DNA of 13,137 nt from Haloferacaceae archaeon. GTDB taxonomy: Archaea; Halobacteriota; Halobacteria; Halobacteriales; Haloferacaceae. Below the pieces are notes generated by a model. It worked only from the letters and a program-made list of their open reading frames with translations, was not told the origin of the DNA and searched no databases. Positions 1 to 5,757 of this stretch are shown here, piece after piece (positions within the stretch are counted from its first letter, which is position 1; every line of letters starts with the position of its first letter). The stretch is from contig JAHENP010000245.1 of assembly GCA_018609965.1 (NCBI GenBank), forward strand, positions 1-13,137, given 5' to 3'. The position numbers and the translations under genes were made by a program.

Positions 1-82
1 TCACCTGGGAGCTGTCGTTGGCGGTCGCCTGATCCGGTCGGGCCGTTGCCGCCCGCCCGTCGCCGCGCACAGCCACGGACCA

Positions 83-89
83 CTATTAC
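83..89 (+). promoter_or_regulatory. TATA-like box for the flavoprotein oxidoreductase
   Basis: The short AT-rich stretch CTATTAC lies in very GC-rich DNA and is centred about 26 bases before the ATG at 112. This is the distance expected for an archaeal TATA box when transcription starts at or next to the start codon. It supports ATG 112 over the upstream TTG at 46. Confidence 0.55.
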
Positions 90-111
90 CCCCGGCGCGT
101 CAAGAAGAGCC

Positions 112-1527
112 ATGCACGTCGCAGTGATCGGCGCGTACGGGAGCGCCGGTGTCGCCGTCGCGGAACGACTCGTCGACCACACCGGTCCAGACGAGCCGGT
201 CGATCGGCTGACGATGATCGACGACGGCGACCCCGGCGGCGGGCTGTGTATCCTCCGCGGCTGTATGCCCTCCAAAGAGGTGTTGTCGGCGGCACAACAC
301 CGGTTCCAAGCGCGCCACGACGACCGGCTCGACGGCGACCCCCCGGAGATGGATCTCGAACGGATCGTCGACCGGAAAAACGACCACACCACCGACTTCG
401 CGGCACACCGCCGCGCCGCGACCGACCGGCTCGCCGACGAGGCGGGCGTCGAGTTCCGGCGGGACACGGCCCGGTTTCGGGGTCCACGGGAACTGGAACT
501 CGTCGGGAGCGGCGACCGGATCGAGCCGGACTACGTCGTCGTCGCCACCGGCTCGACGGTGAACGTCCCGGAGCTGCCGGGGATCGACGACGTTCCCCAC
601 TGGACCAGCGCGGACGTGCTCGACGCGACGAGTCTCCCGGAGTCAGGTGTCGTGATGGGGTTCGGCTACGTCGGGATCGAGTTGGTGCCGTATCTCGCGG
701 AGGCGGGCGTCGACGTGACCGTGATCGAACACGACGCGCGGCCGTTGGACGACGCCCCGCCGGCGTTCGGTGACGAGCTGCTGTCGCTCTACCGCGAGGC
801 GTTCGACGTGGAAATCGTCACCGAGACGTACGAACAACGGGTGGAGCAGACCGACGACGGGGTCCGACTCCACACGGACCACGACGGCGCGTACGGGGCT
901 GTCGAGGCAGACGCGTTGTTCTGTTTCACCGGTCGGCGGCCGAACGTCGACGGGGTGGGGTTGGACGCGACGCGGGTCGAGCCGGAGCCGGGGTGGGTGG
1001 ACGCGACGATGCGCGCGACCGCCGACGAGAGCGGGCGGACGTACGTCGTCGGCGACGCCAACGGCCGCGATCCGGTGTTGCACGTCGCGAAAGAACAGGG
1101 CCACGTCGCCGCCGAGAACATCCTCGCGGACGCCGCCGGCGAGCCGTTGACCGAGTACGACCCGACACCACACTACGTGATGTTCTCCGGCGCGGCAACG
1201 TACCCGTACGTCCGGGTGGGCCACACCGCACAGACCGCGCGGGAAGCGGGCCACGAGACGGTGGTCGTCCAACGCCGTGCAGAAGACGACGGTGTGTTTA
1301 AGACGAAAGATGCCCCACATGGGCTCGCACGACTGATCGTCGACCGCGACGACGGGGCGGTGCTGGGCTACCACGGCCTCCACTACCACGCGGACGTGAT
1401 GGCCAAGACCGCACAGCTGTTGGTCGAACGCGGCGCAGACGTTCGGGCGGTGCCCGACCGGGCGTACCACCCCACAACCCCGGAGATCATGGACGGACTG
1501 TTCCGCGCGGCCAGCGAGGAACTGTAG
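112..1527 (+). CDS. FAD-dependent pyridine nucleotide-disulfide oxidoreductase (dihydrolipoyl dehydrogenase / mercuric reductase-like)
   Basis: This is a 471-residue class I disulfide oxidoreductase, expected to be a cytoplasmic FAD homodimer moving electrons between NAD(P)H and a disulfide or similar acceptor. The active-site cysteines are C46 and C51 (CILRGC, followed by MPSK). ATGS at 145-148 closes the FAD domain. GFGYVGIE at 183-190 is the nucleotide-binding motif, and the Glu at the end of the next strand (VIEH, about 206) suggests NAD rather than NADP. GD at 314-315 contacts FAD. H453 and E458 (HPTTPE) match the His-Glu dyad of the dimerisation domain. The N-terminal loop reads GAYGSAG, a GxxGxxG spacing instead of the usual GxGxxG. 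ATG 112 is chosen because a TATA-like box fits it and the 22 residues upstream are Arg-rich. No lipoyl-complex genes or mercury-resistance genes are nearby, so the substrate is unknown. Confidence 0.85.
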   Translation: MHVAVIGAYGSAGVAVAERLVDHTGPDEPVDRLTMIDDGDPGGGLCILRGCMPSKEVLSAAQHRFQARHDDRLDGDPPEMDLERIVDRKNDHTTDFAAHRRAATDRLADEAGVEFRRDTARFRGPRELELVGSGDRIEPDYVVVATGSTVNVPELPGIDDVPHWTSADVLDATSLPESGVVMGFGYVGIELVPYLAEAGVDVTVIEHDARPLDDAPPAFGDELLSLYREAFDVEIVTETYEQRVEQTDDGVRLHTDHDGAYGAVEADALFCFTGRRPNVDGVGLDATRVEPEPGWVDATMRATADESGRTYVVGDANGRDPVLHVAKEQGHVAAENILADAAGEPLTEYDPTPHYVMFSGAATYPYVRVGHTAQTAREAGHETVVVQRRAEDDGVFKTKDAPHGLARLIVDRDDGAVLGYHGLHYHADVMAKTAQLLVERGADVRAVPDRAYHPTTPEIMDGLFRAASEEL

Positions 1528-1542
1528 TAGACCGGGCGCCGG

Positions 1543-2058
1543 CTACTCCTCGAACAGGCCGGCGCGTTGGTCGATGAGCATCACCATCCCCAACCCGACC
1601 AGTAAGAGCGCGTACGTGGCGGCGACGACCAACGCCTCCATCTTCGAGCCGTACACCTCGGTCCGGAAGACGATCACTTTCCGGATGATCGCGATCAGCC
1701 CGGTGAAGATGACGAGCCGGAGAATCCGGCGCGGGGACTGCCCACGGACGTACGCGACGACCGTCTGGTACACCTCGGCGATGATGAACAAGAGGAGCCC
1801 GCGGTCGACGAACGCCACCACCACCGCGGGGTCCCTGATCTCGCCAGACTGGACCGACTCGACGATCAACACCACCAGATCGATCAGCCCGATTCCGAAC
1901 AACAACGCGAACACGACGGCCCCGGCGGTCTCGACGACGTGCATCAGGAAGTCGCTCGCGTCGACGACACGGCCCATGTCCGGGAACCGTTCACCCTCTC
2001 CTTCCTGTGGGTGTTCCGCCTCGCCAACTGGGTCCGCCGTCTCCGCCTCCTCTGGCAT
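1543..2058 (-). CDS. PsiE-family four-helix membrane protein
   Basis: This is a 171-residue integral membrane protein resembling the phosphate-starvation-inducible PsiE family. Its molecular function is not established. The first 40 residues are acidic and probably cytoplasmic. Four hydrophobic segments follow at about 43-68, 79-103, 112-131 and 141-162. The loop between helices 2 and 3 carries basic residues (RGQSPRRILR), typical of a cytoplasmic loop. ATG 2058 is preferred over a GTG seven codons upstream. It lies 81 bases downstream of pcc1 on the same strand and could be read through from that operon; no clear TATA box precedes it. It converges on the oxidoreductase with only 15 bases between the stops. 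The family assignment is from recognition of the sequence pattern and is moderately sure. Confidence 0.7.
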   Translation of the reverse strand: MPEEAETADPVGEAEHPQEGEGERFPDMGRVVDASDFLMHVVETAGAVVFALLFGIGLIDLVVLIVESVQSGEIRDPAVVVAFVDRGLLLFIIAEVYQTVVAYVRGQSPRRILRLVIFTGLIAIIRKVIVFRTEVYGSKMEALVVAATYALLLVGLGMVMLIDQRAGLFEE

Positions 2059-2139
2059 ACTGGGGTCGACACCGTCCACACACTTCGGGTTGGTGGTGGC
2101 GGCCGACGAACAGGGCGGCGTCCCTCGACCGTCTGCCGG

Positions 2140-2436
2140 TCAGACGTCGACGACCCGTCGGGCGACCGCGAGATGTCGCTGCCAGGTGTTGAGTCCGGCC
2201 CGCAGCGCCGTGTGGTCGCTCGCGGTCACCGTCACGGTCACCCGACGGCCGTCGCGTGAGACGCTGGCACGCGAGCGGTCGTCGTCGACGGTCCCCGTCT
2301 CGACTCCGAGGGCGGCGGCGACGTGTGCCGCACGCGCCGTGTCGGCACACGGGAGCGACACTGTCGCCTCGTGGACATGGTGTGGGCGCTGTTGAGTCTC
2401 GCTGTCGGCGACCACAGCCTCAGACGACTTCGACAT
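2140..2436 (-). CDS. pcc1: KEOPS complex subunit Pcc1
   Basis: This 98-residue protein matches the small alpha/beta fold of Pcc1. Pcc1 is the dimerising subunit of the KEOPS complex, which works with Kae1 and Bud32 in making the t6A modification of ANN-decoding tRNAs. The N-terminal half has the strand-helix pattern [20 protein letters not shown]. The C-terminal half has a beta strand ([10 protein letters not shown]) and then the family-typical helix [16 protein letters not shown]. The first 20 residues are a variable acidic lead. Its ATG overlaps the last 17 bases of rpo12 in another frame, so the two are almost certainly co-transcribed and translationally coupled. L37Ae, Rpo12 and Pcc1 are neighbours in many archaea, which strengthens the call. 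Confidence 0.88.
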   Translation of the reverse strand: MSKSSEAVVADSETQQRPHHVHEATVSLPCADTARAAHVAAALGVETGTVDDDRSRASVSRDGRRVTVTVTASDHTALRAGLNTWQRHLAVARRVVDV

Positions 2437-2554
2437 CCTTCACGTCGGCGGACCGTTCCTTCAGCAGGACGCGGTGGCCACAGTAGGGACACCGCACGCC
2501 GCCGTACTCGTCGAGCTGGACATCTCGTTTACACCGGGAACACTTGTAGCTCAT
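2420..2554 (-). CDS. rpo12: DNA-directed RNA polymerase subunit Rpo12 (RpoP, Rpb12-like)
   Basis: This is a very short gene of 44 residues, easily missed by length cut-offs, read by hand on the minus strand. The protein begins [19 protein letters not shown], then [14 protein letters not shown], and ends DVEVV. The four cysteines C5, C8, C22 and C25 form the zinc ribbon of archaeal Rpo12/eukaryotic Rpb12, a small subunit needed for RNA polymerase assembly and open-complex formation. The length is normal for archaeal Rpo12. The ATG is 73 bases downstream of the L37Ae stop, and its 3' end overlaps the start of pcc1 by 17 bases. The neighbours are the expected ones for this gene. Confidence 0.92.
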   Translation of the reverse strand: MSYKCSRCKRDVQLDEYGGVRCPYCGHRVLLKERSADVKDVEVV

Positions 2555-2627
2555 CTGTTGTGTCGCGTCGGAGTCGCGTTCGTGTGTCGCGTGGTGACGG
2601 AGCCACTCCGGTCTTGCGGCCGTCGCG

Positions 2628-2897
2628 TCACTCGTCGTCCGTCTCCAGGGCGGCGCGGATCGAGCGCTTCACGCCGCGACCGCCAGGAGTCTCCGCTCGG
2701 TAGGCGCCGCCGGTGAACGTCTCGCCGGTCTCCTCGTCGACCCAGATCCCGGTGCCGATCCGTTTGACTGAGTCGCCGTCGACCGTCTCCGACTCCATTT
2801 CCGCTTCGATCTCCGAGACGCGTCGCCGGGCGACCCGCCCGTAGCGCGCGCCGAACCGACCGGCACTCCCCGTGGACTGGGCACTCTCTTCGGCCAT
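2628..2897 (-). CDS. rpl37ae: 50S ribosomal protein L37Ae, cysteine-free variant
   Basis: This 89-residue protein carries the diagnostic L37Ae segments [12 protein letters not shown] (10-21), GTGIW (48-52), [11 protein letters not shown] (63-73) and a C-terminal SIRAAL. L37Ae is a large-subunit ribosomal protein that normally holds a zinc ribbon (CPxCG then CxxC). Here there is not one cysteine. The first CxxC region is replaced by a shorter acidic stretch (VDGDSVK) and the second by DEETGE. The rest of the fold is intact, so this looks like a functional C-minus form rather than a decaying gene. ATG 2897 is chosen because of the TATA-like box at 2923-2930 and the family's N-terminus. It is the first gene of the L37Ae-rpo12-pcc1 unit. 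Confidence 0.9.
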   Translation of the reverse strand: MAEESAQSTGSAGRFGARYGRVARRRVSEIEAEMESETVDGDSVKRIGTGIWVDEETGETFTGGAYRAETPGGRGVKRSIRAALETDDE

Positions 2898-2922
2898 AGT
2901 GTTGGGTAGTTCGCCACTCGCC

Positions 2923-2930
2923 GGTAAAAA
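2923..2930 (-). promoter_or_regulatory. TATA-like box for the L37Ae-rpo12-pcc1 unit
   Basis: On the minus strand the sequence TTTTTACC lies 26-33 bases before the ATG at 2897, surrounded by GC-rich DNA. The spacing fits a leaderless haloarchaeal transcript. Confidence 0.6.
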
Positions 2931-2996
2931 CACTGCGAGTCGGGCGCGGGCGGGCCAGACGCCGCCACTCGCGTCTTCTCTCGGGCGTGTCGGTCC

Positions 2997-3032
2997 CGTC
3001 GGTCGGCGCGGTCGCGTCGGTCGGCGCAGTCG
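2997..3032. repeat. Two tandem copies of an 18-bp unit between the divergent L37Ae and histone promoters
   Basis: The unit CGTCGGTCGGCGCGGTCG at 2997-3014 is followed directly by CGTCGGTCGGCGCAGTCG at 3015-3032, with a single mismatch. It lies in the 210-base intergenic region between two divergent genes. It may be a protein-binding site or simple slippage; the sequence alone does not decide. Confidence 0.6.
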
Positions 3033-3076
3033 CGCCGCCAAAGACCGACAGACGCCGCGAGGACGCGAGGAAAACC

Positions 3077-3083
3077 GTTATAC
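3077..3083 (+). promoter_or_regulatory. TATA-like box for the histone-deacetylase unit
   Basis: GTTATAC lies 25-31 bases before the histone ATG at 3108, with the purine-rich stretch GGAAAAC just upstream where a BRE would be. This predicts a leaderless histone mRNA. Confidence 0.65.
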
Positions 3084-3107
3084 AGGCAAGGTACGGGAGT
3101 AAGGGGT

Positions 3108-3539
3108 ATGAGCGTCGAGTTGCCGTTCGCGCCGGTCGACGAGGTGATCCGGCGCAACGCCGGTGACCTCCGTGTGAGCGCCGACGCGGCCGAGGAGTTG
3201 GCCCGTCGCATCCAGTCGCACGGCGCGTCGTTGGCGGTCGACGCCGCCGGGGCAGCGGCGACGGCCGGGCGGAAGACACTGATGGCCGACGACTTCGGCG
3301 TCCAACAGGTGATCGACCGGGAGGCGCTGACCCTGCCGATCGCGCCGGTCGACCGGATCGCCCGGTTGGAGATTGACGACAGCTACCGGGTGTCGATGGA
3401 CGCTCGGATCGCGCTGGCGGACGTGTTGGAGGGGTACGCCGACAACGTCGCCCACGCGGCGGCGATTCTCGCGCGCCACGCCGACCGTCGGACGGTACAG
3501 GCCGAGGACATCGAGACGTACTTCGCCCTGTTCGAGTGA
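3108..3539 (+). CDS. Archaeal histone with two tandem histone folds
   Basis: This 143-residue protein contains two histone folds in one chain, about residues 1-70 and 74-143. Each begins with a matching segment (LPFAPVDEVIRRNAG; LPIAPVDRIARLEID), has the long central helix (DAAEELARRIQSHGA; DARIALADVLEGYADNVAHAA) and ends in a short helix after the R-T pair (GRKTLMADDFG; DRRTVQAEDIETY). This is the pseudodimer form typical of haloarchaea, which binds or organises DNA without needing a separate partner. It is acidic, like other haloarchaeal histones. ATG 3108 fits the TATA-like box at 3077-3083. The next gene, a histone deacetylase homologue, starts one base after the stop. Confidence 0.93.
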   Translation: MSVELPFAPVDEVIRRNAGDLRVSADAAEELARRIQSHGASLAVDAAGAAATAGRKTLMADDFGVQQVIDREALTLPIAPVDRIARLEIDDSYRVSMDARIALADVLEGYADNVAHAAAILARHADRRTVQAEDIETYFALFE

Positions 3540-3540
3540 G

Positions 3541-4551
3541 ATGCGGTTCGGCTACAGCGACGACTGTCTCGCCCACGACACCGGCCACCGCCACCCGGAG
3601 TCGCCCGACCGGCTCCGGGCGATCCGAGAGGGGCTGTCGCGCCGCCACGGCGTGGAGTACGTCGAGGCCACACCGGCGGACCGCGCGACGATCACTGCGG
3701 TCCACGACGCCGACTACGTCGACGAGTTCGAGTCGTACGCCGCGGCCGGCGGCGGGAACTGGGACCCCGACACGGTCGTCGCGGAGGCGACGTTCACGGC
3801 CGCACGCCGGTCGGCCGGGCTGGCGGAGTGGGCCGCCCGCGAAGCGACCACGGCCGGCGGGCGCGAGACGCCGTTCGCGCTTGGTCGCCCACCCGGCCAC
3901 CACGCGGTCGCGGACGACGCGATGGGGTTTTGTTTCTTCAACAACGCCGCCGTCGCCGCCAGGGCGGTCGTCGACGACCCGGCGACGAACGTCGACCGGG
4001 CGGCCATCTTCGACTGGGACGTTCACCACGGCAACGGGACACAGGACCTGTTCTACGAGACGGACGACGTGTTCTACGGCTCGGTCCACGAACAGGGGAT
4101 CTACCCCGGGAGTGGCGCCGCAAGCGAGACCGGAGCGGGGGCGGGTGCCGGGACGACACTGAACGTGCCGTTGCCGGCCGGCGCGGACGACGACGACTAC
4201 CGTCACGCCGTCGAGCGGGCCGTGTTGCCGGCGCTGCGAGGGTACGATCCCGATCTGGTGCTCGTCAGCGCCGGCTTCGACGCCCACCGCCACGACCCGA
4301 TTTCGCGGATGCGGCTGTCGACGGAGGGGTATGCCGTCCTCACCGACCGGCTCCGGTCGCTCGCGGCGTCGTGTGACGCCGGCCTCGGATTCGTCTTAGA
4401 GGGTGGGTACGACCTCGACACGCTCTCGGAGGGGGTCGGCGTGGTCCACGAGACGGTCGCCGGTCGGCCGGCCGGCGCAGACGAGGAGGCCGACCCCGGC
4501 GAGGCGACTCGGGAGACGGTTACCGACCTGCGTGAACGCCTTGATCTGTGA
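3541..4551 (+). CDS. Histone deacetylase family protein (zinc-dependent HDAC / acetoin utilisation-type deacetylase)
   Basis: This 336-residue protein belongs to the arginase/deacetylase superfamily, zinc enzymes that remove acetyl groups from lysines or small amines. The hallmark motifs are all present: RPPGHH with the catalytic histidine pair H120-H121, GFCFFNN at 129-135, DWDVHHGNGTQD starting at D158 with zinc ligands D160 and H162, SAGFDAH with the third zinc ligand D247, and LEGGYD with the catalytic-site Tyr Y290. The length is normal for archaeal and bacterial members. It starts one base after the histone stop codon with no visible promoter or Shine-Dalgarno of its own, so it is most likely co-transcribed and translationally coupled. 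Haloferax volcanii has an essential HDAC (HdaI) near its histone gene, to my recollection. Whether the true substrate is the histone, Alba-like or other proteins cannot be read from sequence. Confidence 0.92.
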   Translation: MRFGYSDDCLAHDTGHRHPESPDRLRAIREGLSRRHGVEYVEATPADRATITAVHDADYVDEFESYAAAGGGNWDPDTVVAEATFTAARRSAGLAEWAAREATTAGGRETPFALGRPPGHHAVADDAMGFCFFNNAAVAARAVVDDPATNVDRAAIFDWDVHHGNGTQDLFYETDDVFYGSVHEQGIYPGSGAASETGAGAGAGTTLNVPLPAGADDDDYRHAVERAVLPALRGYDPDLVLVSAGFDAHRHDPISRMRLSTEGYAVLTDRLRSLAASCDAGLGFVLEGGYDLDTLSEGVGVVHETVAGRPAGADEEADPGEATRETVTDLRERLDL

Positions 4552-4602
4552 GCGGTGTGGGTCGACACCCGGGTATCGCGAGCGGCGAGACACACCGTCG
4601 GG

Positions 4603-4610
4603 TTTGATAC
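4603..4610 (+). promoter_or_regulatory. TATA-like box deciding the GTG start of the aminopeptidase
   Basis: TTTGATAC lies 23-30 bases before the GTG at 4633. It supports a leaderless mRNA starting at that GTG and argues against the longer reading from 4555, which would place the box inside the coding region. Confidence 0.6.
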
Positions 4611-4632
4611 CGAGACGCGTGTAGCGGCTGAG

Positions 4633-5730
4633 GTGAACAAGCGCGTTCGCGACCACGCCGAAGTGATTGTCGACCACTCCACGGACGTACAACCGGGCGA
4701 CGACGTGGTGATCAGAGCGGGAGGCGGGACGGAGCCGTTGGTGACGGCACTCCACGAGAAACTGGGCGAACGGAACGCCAACCCACTCGTCGTGAGTCGC
4801 TCCGGCCGGGCCAGTCGGGCGTTCTCGCTGGCGGCGGACCCGGAGGCGTTGGAGATACCAGAACACACGCTGGCACTGATGGAGGCGGCCGACGTGGTGA
4901 TCGGTGTCCGGGGGTCAGCGAACCAACACGAGTCGGCGGACGTGCCGCCTGACCGACAGGTCGCGTTGGAGAAACGCCGGAAGCCCGTCCAGGAGGCGGT
5001 GCTCGACACGCGGTGGGTCGGCACCCAGTTCCCCCACCCCGGCACCGCCCAGAAGGCGGAGATGTCGACGCCGGCCTACGAGGCGTTCGTCTACGACGCG
5101 GTGACGATGGACTGGGCCGCGCAGAGCGCGTTCCAACGACAGCTGGTCGAGATTCTCGACCCTGCGGAGGCGGTGCGGATCGTCTCCGGCGAGACGACAG
5201 ACATTCGGCTGTCTGTCGACGGCACCGTCACGGTCAACGACGACGCCCGCAACAACCTCCCCGGCGGGGAGGTGTTCACGGCGCCGGTGCCAGACTCCGC
5301 CGAGGGGACGGTCCTGTTCGACGAGCCGGTGATCACACGCGGCCGCGAGGTGACAGGCGCGCGGTTGACGTTCACCGACGGCAAGGTGGCGGCGTTCGAG
5401 GCCGAACGGAACGAAGACGCGCTCGCGGCGACCCTGGAGGCCGACGCGGGCGCGAGCCGACTCGGCGAACTCGGGATCGGGATGAACCGCGAGATCGACC
5501 GGTTCACCTACAACATGTTGTTCGACGAGAAGATGGGCGACACCGTCCACCTCGCGCTCGGGCGTGCCTACGAGAAGAACGTTCCCGAGGACAGCCCCGT
5601 CGAACGCAACGAGTCGTCGATCCACCTGGATATGATCGTCGACATGAGCGAAGACTCTCGGATCGAGGTGGACGGGGAGGTTGTCCAACGGAACGGGACG
5701 TTCCGGTTCGAAGACGGGTTCGAGGGGTAG
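4633..5730 (+). CDS. M29-family metallo-aminopeptidase (AmpS / AmpT-like leucyl aminopeptidase)
   Basis: This is a 365-residue cytoplasmic aminopeptidase of the dinuclear-metal M29 family, which cleaves N-terminal residues from peptides. The N-terminal domain (about 1-180) carries family segments such as PGDDVVI (21-27) and the later TQFPHPGTAQKAEM stretch. The C-terminal catalytic domain shows all expected metal or catalytic positions: E213 (GGEVFTAP), E279 (LGELGIG), H306 (DTVHLALGRAY), Y313 seven residues on, and H331/D333 (SSIHLDM). The start is GTG 4633, because homologues begin with a short R-x-HAE helix (NKRVRDHAE) and a TATA-like box sits 23-30 bases upstream. It follows the deacetylase on the same strand after 81 bases but seems to have its own promoter. 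It converges on the Agl23-like gene. Confidence 0.88.
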   Translation: MNKRVRDHAEVIVDHSTDVQPGDDVVIRAGGGTEPLVTALHEKLGERNANPLVVSRSGRASRAFSLAADPEALEIPEHTLALMEAADVVIGVRGSANQHESADVPPDRQVALEKRRKPVQEAVLDTRWVGTQFPHPGTAQKAEMSTPAYEAFVYDAVTMDWAAQSAFQRQLVEILDPAEAVRIVSGETTDIRLSVDGTVTVNDDARNNLPGGEVFTAPVPDSAEGTVLFDEPVITRGREVTGARLTFTDGKVAAFEAERNEDALAATLEADAGASRLGELGIGMNREIDRFTYNMLFDEKMGDTVHLALGRAYEKNVPEDSPVERNESSIHLDMIVDMSEDSRIEVDGEVVQRNGTFRFEDGFEG

Positions 5731-5757
5731 CGCCGTCGCTACTCGAACGGTACGTCG

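Noticed and set aside
1..69. Possible start of a divergent minus-strand gene from GTG at 69 running off the left edge
   Set aside because: The frame is open for only 23 codons in the window, and the nearest AT-rich box is too close (about 14-20 bases). Too little to support a gene.
643..1470. A 275-codon minus-strand frame inside the oxidoreductase gene
   Set aside because: Antisense shadow of a gene with clear catalytic motifs; product rich in Val, Arg and His with no family features.
2551..4293. A 580-codon open frame on the minus strand opposite the histone and deacetylase genes
   Set aside because: Arg/Pro/Ser-rich product with no recognisable domain, fully antisense to the histone and the HDAC and overlapping L37Ae. 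Long antisense frames are common in very GC-rich DNA.
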